From assembly GCA_964057225.1 (NCBI GenBank), contig OZ059900.1, positions 2,056,501 through 2,120,500 of the forward strand: 64,000 bases of DNA. The letters are read 5' to 3'. Shown here in pieces: positions 1-8,668 of this stretch. Each line of letters starts with the position of its first letter. Positions within the stretch are counted from its first letter, which is position 1. The stretch is from Auanema rhodensis. Lineage: Eukaryota > Nematoda > Chromadorea > Rhabditida > Rhabditidae. A program made the translations under genes and the position numbers. The notes under the pieces are model-generated. The model was given only the letters and a program-made list of their open reading frames with translations. It made no database searches and was not told the origin of the DNA.

Positions 1-2766
1 TAAACAAAATCAGTCTATTTTTATGAGCTTGCACTGATATATATTCATTTTGATCAAAAAAGGTCGAAAATAGAAAGAATTTTTGAAATTTACGAGTTTT
101 GAATCTAATTTGGCTAAATCGCTCATATATATGATCAAAAGCATAGTTTTACTGTCTATGATAACAAAAGTCTTCAAATATACACTAATAATGATTAAAT
201 CACTGAATTTCACTCAAATAGCATTACTACACTAAGTATGGTCGTTTTCATGCCTTTAACACCATATACTCACCGATTTTTGGTACAAAATCTGTAATAC
301 TTGTAAATTTTGATCATATTCGTTAAGATTCGAGAATCAAACACACAATACACGAAATAAGTTTATTTTTACGAGTTTGCACTGATATTTATTCATTTTG
401 ATCAAAAAAGGTCGAAAATAGAAAGAATTTTTGAAATTTCCGAGTTTTGAGTCTAATTTGGCTAAATCGCTCATATATATGATCAAAAGCATAGTTTTAT
501 TGTCTATGACAACAAAAGTCATAAATTAAACGCTAGTGATGTTTAAATACTGATTTTCGCTCAAATAGCATTACTACACTAAGTATGGTCGTTTTTATGC
601 CTTTAACACCATATACTCACCGATTTTTGGTACAAAATCTGTAATACTCGTAAATTTTGATCATATTCGTTAAGATTTGAGAATCAAACACACAATAAAC
701 AAAATCAGTCTATTTTTATGAGCTTGCACTGATATATATTCATTTTGATCAAAAAAGGTCGAAAATAGAAAGAATTTTTGAATTTTCCGAGTTTTGAGTC
801 CAATTGGGCTAAATCGCTCATATATATGATCAAAAGCATAGTTTTATTGTCTATAACAACAAAAGTCGTCAATTAAACGCTAGTGATGTTTAAATACTGA
901 ATTTCACTCAAATAGCATTACTACACTAAGTATGGTCGTTTTTATGCCTTTAACACCATATACTCACCGATTTTTGGTACAAAATCTGTGATACTCGTAA
1001 ATTTTGATCATATTCGGTGAGATTCGAGAATCAAACACACAATACACAAAATAAGTTTATTTTTACGAGTTTGCACTGATATTTATTCATTTTGATCAAA
1101 AAAGGTCGAAAATAGAAAGAATTTTTGAAATTTCCGAGTTTTGAGTCTAATTTGGCTAAATCGCTCATATACATGATCAGAAGCATAGTTTTATTGTCTA
1201 TGACAACAAAAGTCATCAATTAAACGCTAGTGATGTTTAAATACTGATTTTCGCTCAAATAGCATTACTACACTAAGTATGGTCGTTTTTATGCCTTTAA
1301 CACCATATACTCACCGATTTTTGGTACAAAATCTGTAATACTCGTAAATTTTGATCATATTCGTTAAGATTTGAAAATCAAACACACAATAAACAAAATC
1401 AGTCTATTTTTATGAGCTTGCACTGATATATATTCATTTTGATCAAAAAAGGTCGAAAATAGAAAGAATTTTTGAAATTTACGAGTTTTGAATCTAATTT
1501 GGCTAAATCGCTCATATATATGATCAAAAGCATAGTTTTACTGTCTATGATAACAAAAGTCTTCAAATATACACTAATAATGATTAAATCACTGAATTTC
1601 ACTCAAATAGCATTACTACACTAAGTATGGTCGTTTTCATGCCTTTAACACCATATACTCACCGATTTTTGGTACAAAATCTGTAATACTTGTAAATTTT
1701 GATCATATTCGTTAAGATTCGAGAATCAAACACACAATACACGAAATAAGTTTATTTTTACGAGTTTGCACTGATATTTATTCATTTTGATCAAAAAAGG
1801 TCGAAAATAGAAAGAATTTTTGAAATTTCCGAGTTTTGAGTCTAATTTGGCTAAATCGCTCATATATATGATCAAAAGCATAGTTTTATTGTCTATGACA
1901 ACAAAAGTCATCAATTAAACGCTAGTGATGTTTAAATACTGAATTTCGCTCAAATAGCATTACTACACTAAGTATGGTCGTTTTTATGCCTTTAACACCA
2001 TATACTCACCGATTTTTGGTACAAAATCTGTAATACTCGTAAATTTTGATCATATTCGTTAAGATTTGAGAATCAAACACACAATAAACAAAATCAGTCT
2101 ATTTTTATGAGCTTGCACTGATATATATTCATTTTGATCAAAAAAGGTCGAAAATAGAAAGAATTTTTGAATTTTCCGAGTTTTGAGTCCAATTGGGCTA
2201 AATCGCTCATATATATGATCAAAAGCATAGTTTTATTGTCTATAACAACAAAAGTCGTCAATTAAACGCTAGTGATGTTTAAATACTGAATTTCACTCAA
2301 ATAGCATTACTACACTAAGTATGGTCGTTTTTATGCCTTTAACACCATATACTCACCGATTTTTGGTACAAAATCTGTGATACTCGTAAATTTTGATCAT
2401 ATTCGGTGAGATTCGAGAATCAAACACACAATACACAAAATAAGTTTATTTTTACGAGTTTGCACTGATATTTATTCATTTTGATCAAAAAAGGTCGAAA
2501 ATAGAAAGAATTTTTGAAATTTCCGAGTTTTGAGTCTAATTTGGCTAAATCGCTCATATATATGATCAAAAGCATAGTTTTATTGTCTATGACAACAAAA
2601 GTCATCAATTAAACGCTAGTGATGTTTAAATACTGAATTTCGCTCAAATAGCATTACTACACTAAGTATGGTCGTTTTTATGCCTTTAACACCATATACT
2701 CACCGATTTTTGGTACAAAATCTGTAATACTCGTAAATTTTGATCATATTCGTTAAGATTTGAGAA
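1..2766. repeat. Tetrameric higher-order repeat, two copies (1389 bp)
   Basis: Monomers start at -11 (truncated by the window), 337, 684, 1031 and then 1378, 1726, 2073, 2420. The order is K-head with the long linker, A-head, K-head with the short linker, A-head. Bases 1-336 match 1390-1725 with no difference when read side by side. The third monomer of each copy (684 and 2073) shares the private changes GTCTATAACAAC and GTCGTCAATT. Copies differ in a few bases, for example GTCATAAATT at 528 against GTCATCAATT in the second copy, and CATATACATG at 1167 against CATATATATG. The tetramer order recurs from 6238 and, with small changes, from 4850, 23615, 27433, 35071 and 37848, so it is an older module of the array. 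Confidence 0.9.
1378..1725 (+). repeat. Reference K-type monomer (348 bp)
   Basis: The K-head reads CACAATAAACAAAATCAG, then TCTATTTTTATGAGCTTGC and ACTGATATATATTC. The long linker reads CTATGATAACAAAAGTC, then TTCAAATATACACTAATAAT, with ATTAAATCACTGAATTTCAC after it; the extra base in AAATCACTGA makes the monomer 348 bp. K heads with the short linker also exist (684, 2073, 5544, 6933). Confidence 0.88.
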
Positions 2767-3114
2767 TCAAACATACAATACACAAAATCAGTCTATTTTT
2801 ATGAGCTTGCACTGATATATATTCATTTTGATCAAAAAAGGTCGAAAATAGAAAGAATTTTTGAAATTTACGAGTTTTGAATCTAATTTGGCTAAATCGC
2901 TCATATATATGATCAAAAGCATAGTTTTACTGTCTATGATAACAAAAGTCTTCAAATATACACTAATAATGATTAAATCACTGAATTTCACTCAAATAGC
3001 ATTACTACACTAAGTATGGTCGTTTTCATGCCTTTAACACCATATACTCACCGATTTTTGGTACAAAATCTGTGATACTCGTAAATTCTGATCATATTTG
3101 GTGAGATTCGAGAA
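2767..3114 (+). repeat. Reference T-type monomer (348 bp)
   Basis: The head reads AAACATACAATACACAAAAT, intermediate between the A and K heads, followed by a K-like TATGAGCTTGC and the long linker. T monomers form the middle unit of most trimers (9016, 10058, 11100) and recur at 16316, 19442, 25350, 28821, 44099, 61125 and 63559. Confidence 0.86.
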
Positions 3115-3461
3115 TCAAACACACAATACACGAAATAAGTTTATTTTTACGAGTTTGCACTGATATTTATTCATTTTGATCAAAAAAGGTCGAAAATAGA
3201 AAGAATTTTTGAAATTTCCGAGTTTTGAGTCTAATTTGGCTAAATCGCTCATATATATGATCAAAAGCATAGTTTTATTGTCTATGACAACAAAAGTCAT
3301 CAATTAAACGCTAGTGATGTTTAAATACTGAATTTCGCTCAAATAGCATTACTACACTAAGTATGGTCGTTTTTATGCCTTTAACACCATATACTCACCG
3401 ATTTTTGGTACAAAATCTGTGATACTCGTAAATTTTGATCATATTCGGTGAGATTCGAGGA

Positions 3462-3808
3462 TCGAACACACAATACACGAAATAAGTTTATTTTGACGAG
3501 TTTGCACTGATATTTATTCTTTTTGATCAAAAAAGGTCGAAAATAGAAAGAACTTTTGAATTTTCCGAGTTTTGAGTCCAATTGGGCTAAATCGCTCATA
3601 TATATGATCAAAAGCATAGTTTTATTGTCTATAACAACAAAAGTCATCAATTAAACGCTAGTGATGTTTAAATACTGAATTTCACTCAAATAGCATTACT
3701 ACACTAAGTATGGTCGTTTTTATGCCTTTAACACCATATACTCACCGATTTTTGGTACAAAATCTGTGATACTCGTAAATTTTGATCATATTCGGTGAGA
3801 TTCGAGAA
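3462..3808 (+). repeat. Reference G-type monomer (TCGAAC head)
   Basis: Two linked changes, GAGAATCAAAC to GAGGATCGAAC, straddle the landmark and create the inverted repeat TTCGA-gga-TCGAA. Most G monomers also have TTTTGACGAG. I count 20: 3462, 4503, 5891, 15622, 18748, 23268, 24656, 26045, 29516, 32988, 34724, 37154, 39931, 45489, 46879, 47574, 48617, 50355, 52440 and 53482. The two changes always occur together. Confidence 0.88.
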
Positions 3809-3867
3809 TCAAACACACAATACACGAAATAAGTTTATTTTTACGAGTTTGCACTGATATTTATTCA

Positions 3868-3879
3868 TTTTGATCAAAA
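3868..3879. other. 12-bp perfect palindrome TTTTGATCAAAA (reference copy)
   Basis: The 12 bases equal their own reverse complement. The element is at positions 60-71 of the reference monomer and is kept in nearly all monomers. It is broken to TTTTGATCGAAA at 49026, 55281, 57365 and 58407, and to TTCTGATCAAAA at 19502. No function is known to me; palindromes of this kind can be protein-binding sites or arise by chance in AT-rich DNA. Confidence 0.85.
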
Positions 3880-3911
3880 AAGGTCGAAAATAGAAAGAAT
3901 TTTTGAAATTT
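3876..3911. other. Phased A/T tracts (possible intrinsic bend)
   Basis: A6 (3876-3881), A4 (3887-3890), AATTTTT (3898-3904) and AAATTT (3906-3911) have centres about 10 bp apart for the first pair and 7-12 bp for the rest. Near-helical spacing of A-tracts is known to bend DNA. The stretch is among the best conserved of the monomer. Curvature itself is an inference. Confidence 0.55.
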
Positions 3912-3977
3912 CCGAGTTTTGAGTCTAATTTGGCTAAATCGCTCATATATATGATCAAAAGCATAGTTTTATTGTCT

Positions 3978-4018
3978 ATGACAACAAAAGTCATCAATTA
4001 AACGCTAGTGATGTTTAA
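3978..4018. other. Two small adjacent hairpins in the linker (reference copy)
   Basis: ATGAC-aacaaaa-GTCAT (3978-3994) is a 5-bp stem with a 7-nt loop, and TTAAAC-gctagtgat-GTTTAA (3998-4018) is a 6-bp stem with a 9-nt loop. They lie in the most variable part of the monomer. The long linker breaks both (ATGAT...GTCTT and ATATAC...GATTAA), so the potential is specific to short-linker monomers. Confidence 0.6.
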
Positions 4019-4093
4019 ATACTGAATTTCGCTCAAATAGCATTACTACACTAAGTATGGTCGTTTTCATGCCTTTAACACCATATACTCACC

Positions 4094-4111
4094 GATTTTT
4101 GGTACAAAATC
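4094..4111. other. Imperfect inverted repeat around GTAC (reference copy)
   Basis: GATTTTTGGTACAAAATC has arms GATTTT(T)G and CAAAATC, with one unpaired T. It sits in the conserved 3' half. The central GTAC is present once in almost every monomer; exceptions are TTTGCTACAAAA near 25985 and 29456, and one extra GTAC in ACCATGTACTC near 55496. Confidence 0.7.
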
Positions 4112-4136
4112 TGTGATACTCGTAAATTTTGATCAT

Positions 4137-4154
4137 ATTCGGTGAGATTCGAGA
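4137..4154 (+). other. CENP-B-box-like element with one extra base
   Basis: ATTCGGTGAGATTCGAGA here, and ATTCGTTAAGATTCGAGA in other monomers, resemble the mammalian CENP-B box YTTCGTTGGAARCGGGA in TTCG(TT) and in the final CGxGA. The gap between the two CpG cores is 8 bases instead of 7, one G is replaced by A, and the first base is A instead of a pyrimidine. The similarity is visible, but true binding is doubtful. Confidence 0.3.
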
Positions 4155-4502
4155 ATCAAACACACAATACACGAAATAAGTTTATTTTTACGAGTTTGCA
4201 CTGATATTTATTCATTTTGATCAAAAAAGGTCGAAAATAGAAAGAATTTTTGAAATTTCCGAGTTTTGAGTCTAATTTGGCTAAATCGCTCATATATATG
4301 ATCAAAAGCATAGTTTTATTGTCTATGACAACAAAAGTCATAAATTAAACGCTAGTGATGTTTAAATACTGATTTTCGCTCAAATAGCATTACTACACTA
4401 AGTATGGTCGTTTTTATGCCTTTAACACCATATACTCACCGATTTTTGGTACAAAATCTGTGATACTCGTAAATTTTGATCATATTCGGTGAGATTCGAG
4501 GA

Positions 4503-7279
4503 TCGAACACACAATACACGAAATATGTTTATTTTGACGAGTTTGCACTGATATTTATTCATTTTGATCAAAAAAGGTCGAAAATAGAAAGAATTTTTGA
4601 AATTTCCGAGTTTTGAGTCTAATTTGGCTAAATCGCTCATATACATGATCAGAAGCATAGTTTTATTGTCTATGACAACAAAAGTCATCAATTAAACGCT
4701 AGTGATGTTTAAATACTGATTTTCGCTCAAATAGCATTACTACACTAAGTATGGTCGTTTTTATGCCTTTAACACCATATACTCACCGATTTTTGGTACA
4801 AAATCTGTAATACTCGTAAATTTTGATCATATTCGTTAAGATTTGAAAATCAAACACACAATAAACAAAATCAGTCTATTTTTATGAGCTTGCACTGATA
4901 TATATTCATTTTGATCAAAAAAGGTCGAAAATAGAAAGAATTTTTGAAATTTACGAGTTTTGAGTCTAATTTGGCTAAATCGCTCATATATATGATCAAA
5001 AGCATAGTTTTACTGTCTATGATAACAAAAGTCTTCAAATATACACTAATAATGTGTAAATCACTGAATTTCACTCAAATGCATTACTACACTAAGTATG
5101 GTCGTTTTTATGCCTTTAACACCATATACTCACCGATTTTTGGTACAAAATCTGTAATACTTGTAAATTTTGATCATATTCGTTAAGATTCGAGAATCAA
5201 ACACACAATACACGAAATAAGTTTATTTTTACGAGTTTGCACTGATATTTATTCATTTTGATCAAAAAAGGTCGAAAATAGAAAGAATTTTTGAAATTTC
5301 CGAGTTTTGAGTCTAATTTGGCTAAATTGCTCATATACATGATCAGAAGCATAGTTTTATTGTCTCTGACAACAAAAGTCATCAATTAAACGCTAGTGAT
5401 GTTTAAATACTGATTTTCGCTCAAATAGCATTACTACACTAAGTATGGTCATTTTTATGCCTTTAACACCATATACTCACCGATTTTTGGTACAAAATCT
5501 GTAATACTCGTAAATTTTGATCATATTCGTTAAGATTTGAGAATCAAACACACAATAAACAAAATCAGTCTATTTTTATGAGCTTGCACTGATATATATT
5601 CATTTTGATCAAAAAAGGTCGAAAATAGAAAGAATTTTTGAATTTTCCGAGTTTTGAGTCTAATTTGGCTAAATCGCTCATATATATGATCAAAAGCATA
5701 GTTTTATTGTCTATGACAACAAAAGTCATCAATTAAACGCTAGTGATGTTTAAATACTGAATTTCACTCAAATAGCATTACTACACTAAGTATGGTCGTT
5801 TTTATGCCTTTAACACCATATACTCACCGATTTTTGGTACAAAATCTGTGATACTCGTAAATTTTGATCATATTCGGTGAGATTCGAGGATCGAACACAC
5901 AATACACGAAATATGTTTATTTTGACGAGTTTGCACTGATTTTTATTCATTTTGATCAAAAAAGGTCGAAAATAGAAAGAATTTTTGAAATTTCCGAGTT
6001 TTGAATCTAATTTGGCTAAATCGCTCATATACATGATCAGAAGCATAGTTTTATTGTCTATGACAACAAAAGTCATCAATTAAACGCTAGTGATGTTTAA
6101 ATACTGATTTTCGCTCAAATAGCATTACTACACTAAGTATGGTCGTTTTTATGCCTTTAACACCATATACTCACCGATTTTTGGTACAAAATCTGTAATA
6201 CTCGTAAATTTTGATCATATTCGTTAAGATTTGAAAATCAAACACACAATAAACAAAATCAGTCTATTTTTATGAGCTTGCACTGATATATATTCATTTT
6301 GATCAAAAAAGGTCGAAAATAGAAAGAATTTTTGAAATTTACGAGTTTTGAATCTAATTTGGCTAAATCGCTCATATATATGATCAAAAGCATAGTTTTA
6401 CTGTCTATGATAACAAAAGTCTTCAAATATACACTAATAATGATTAAATCACTGAATTTCACTCAAATAGCATTACTACACTAAGTATGGTCGTTTTCAT
6501 GCCTTTAACACCATATATTCACCGATTTTTGGTACAAAATCTGTAATACTTGTAAATTTTGATCATATTCGTTAAGATTCGAGAATCAAACACACAATAC
6601 ACGAAATAAATTTATTTTTACGAGTTTGCACTGATATTTATTCATTTTGATCAAAAAAGGTCGAAAATAGAAAGAATTTTTGAAATTTCCGAGTTTTGAG
6701 TCTAATTTGGCTAAATCGCTCATATATATGATCAAAAGCATAGTTTTATTGTCTATGACAACAAAAGTCATCAATTAAACGCTAGTGATGTTTAAATACT
6801 GAATTTCGCTCAAATAGCATTACTACACTAAGTATGGTCGTTTTTATGCCTTTAACACCATATACTCACCGATTTTTGGTACAAAATCTGTAATACTCGT
6901 AAATTTTGATCATATTCGTTAAGATTTGAGAATCAAACACACAATAAACAAAATCAGTCTATTTTTATGAGCTTGCACTGATATATATTCATTTTGATCA
7001 AAAAAGGTCGAAAATAGAAAGAATTTTTGAATTTTCCGAGTTTTGAGTCCAATTGGGCTAAATCGCTCATATATATGATCAAAAGCATAGTTTTATTGTC
7101 TATAACAACAAAAGTCATCAATTAAACGCTAGTGATGTTTAAATACTGAATTTCACTCAAATAGCATTACTACACTAAGTATGGTCGTTTTTATGCCTTT
7201 AACACCATATACTCACCGATTTTTGGTACAAAATCTGTGATACTCGTAAATTTTGATCATATTCGGTGAGATTCGAGAA
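4503..7279. repeat. Tetrameric higher-order repeat, two copies (1388/1389 bp)
   Basis: Copy 1 has monomers at 4503, 4850, 5197 and 5544. Copy 2 has monomers at 5891, 6238, 6586 and 6933. The order is G, K with long linker, A, K with short linker. Both G monomers share GAAATATGTTTATTTTGACG, a private A-to-T change inside the usual GAAATAAGTTT. The copies differ by one base in length because the K monomer at 4850 lost an A in CAAATGCATT while that at 6238 kept CAAATAGCATT. Confidence 0.88.
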
Positions 7280-8668
7280 TCAAACACACAATACACGAAA
7301 TAAGTTTATTTTTACGAGTTTGCACTGATATTTATTCATTTTGATCAAAAAAGGTCGAAAATAGAAAGAATTTTTGAAATTTCCGAGTTTTGAGTCTAAT
7401 TTGGCTAAATCGCTCATATATATGATCAAAAGCATAGTTTTATTGTCTATGACAACAAAAGTCATCAATTAAACGCTAGTGATGTTTAAATACTGAATTT
7501 CGCTCAAATAGCATTACTACACTAAGTATGGTCGTTTTTATGCCTTTAACACCATATACTCACCGATTTTTGGTACAAAATCTGTAATACTCGTAAATTT
7601 TGATCATATTCGTTAAGATTTGAGAATCAAACATACAATACACAAAATCAGTCTATTTTTATGAGCTTGCACTGATATATATTCATTTTGATCAAAAAAG
7701 GTCGAAAATAGAAAGAATTTTTGAAATTTACGAGTTTTGAATCTAATTTGGCTAAATCGCTCATATATATGATCAAAAGCATAGTTTTACTGTCTATGAT
7801 AACAAAAGTCTTCAAATATACACTAATAATGATAAAATCACTGAATTTCACTCAAATAGCATTACTACACTAAGTATGGTCGTTTTCATGCCTTTAACAC
7901 CATATACTCACCGATTTTTGGTACAAAATCTGTGATACTCGTAAATTTTGATCATATTTGGTGAGATTCGAGAATCAAACACACAATACACGAAATAAGT
8001 TTATTTTTACGAGTTTGCACTGATATTTATTCATTTTGATCAAAAAAGGTCGAAAATAGAAAGAATTTTTGAAATTTCCGAGTTTTGAGTCTAATTCGGC
8101 TAAATCGCTCATATATATGATCAAAAGCATAGTTTTATTGTCTATGACAACAAAAGTCATCAATTAAACGCTAGTGATGTTTAAATACTGAATTTCGCTC
8201 AAATAGCATTACTACACTAAGTATGGTCGTTTTTATGCCTTTAACACCATATACTCACCGATTTTTGGTACAAAATCTGTAATACTCGTAAATTTTGATC
8301 ATATTCGGTGAGATTCGAGAATCAAACACACAATACACGAAATAAGTTTATTTTGACGAGTTTGCACTGATATTTATTCTTTTTGATCAAAAAAGGTCGA
8401 AAATAGAAAGAATTTTTGAATTGTCCGAGTTTTGAGTCCAATTGGGCTAAATCGCTCATATATATGATCAAAAGCATAGTTTTATTGTCTATAACAACAA
8501 AAGTCATCAATTAAACGCTAGTGATGTTTAAATACTGAATTTCACTCAAATAGCATTACTACACTAAGTATGGTCGTTTTTATGCCTTTAACACCATATA
8601 CTCACCGATTTTTGGTACAAAATCTGTGATACTCGTAAATTTTGATCATATTCGGTGAGATTCGAGAA
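7280..8668. repeat. Four mixed satellite monomers
   Basis: Monomers start at 7280 (A), 7627 (T), 7975 (A) and 8322 (A-head with TTTTGACGAG). The T monomer has a one-base variant, GATAAAATC for GATTAAATC, near 7830. The monomer at 8322 has a private TGAATTGTCCGAG. Together with 2767-3461 this looks like part of the T-A series that is expanded just downstream as a trimer. Confidence 0.85.

Larger units (their letters stand above)
3809..4155 (+). repeat. Reference A-type monomer (347 bp)
   Basis: Chosen as a reference for positions. The A-head reads CACAATACACGAAATAAG, then TTTATTTTTACGAGTTTGC and ACTGATATTTATTC. The short linker reads GTCTATGACAACAAAAGTC, then ATCAATTAAACGCTAGTG. The tail has GTGATACTCG and TTCGGTGAGATTCGAG. 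By hand count it has 54 C, 51 G and 12 CpG. This type is the commonest and is found in every block. Its minus strand has a 62-codon open frame (3809-3997) that I judge non-genic. Confidence 0.9.
2767..4502. repeat. Five mixed satellite monomers (no clean local HOR)
   Basis: Monomers start at 2767 (T-head), 3115 (A), 3462 (G), 3809 (A) and 4156 (A). The T-G series resembles the run at 14927-16315, which has the same T, A, G, A order, so this piece is probably a displaced fragment of the same module. The G monomer at 3462 carries TTTTGACGAG, ATTCTTTTTG and the linker GTCTATAACAAC. The monomer at 4156 shares GTCATAAATT with the one at 337. Confidence 0.85.

Noticed and set aside
1390-1400. AATAAA in K-heads as a polyadenylation signal
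   Set aside because: It lies inside CACAATAAACAAAA with no upstream gene; AT-rich repeats give this hexamer by chance.
3809-3997. Minus-strand open frames of 61-101 codons in nearly every monomer (for example 3809-3997, 1399-1602, 45408-45713)
   Set aside because: They repeat only because the DNA repeats; the frame length changes with each linker or head variant, the base changes show no sign of sparing codon meaning, and the product has no recognisable domain. No promoter or ribosome-loading context is seen.
3809-4155. Assignment to a named satellite family (such as a known plant or beetle satellite)
   Set aside because: Length and AT content fit several groups, but I could not match the sequence to a family from memory, so no name is given.
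4142-4160. RNA polymerase III B-box-like GATTCGAG at the monomer junction
   Set aside because: The match to GWTCRANNC fails at key positions in all main variants, and no A-box or T-run terminator lies at the right spacing.
4944-5186. Plus-strand 80-codon open frames in 15 monomers (4944, 14327, 23709, 26486 and others)
   Set aside because: They appear only where one A is lost in CAAATGCATT, which removes a stop by frame change. This is a by-product of a satellite variant, not a gene.
5365-5372. Single-base oddities such as GTCTCTGAC (5365), AGAAAAAATTT (23008) and CACTAAACT-like changes
   Set aside because: They are unique, isolated and could be true private mutations or read errors; without read support they carry no structural meaning.
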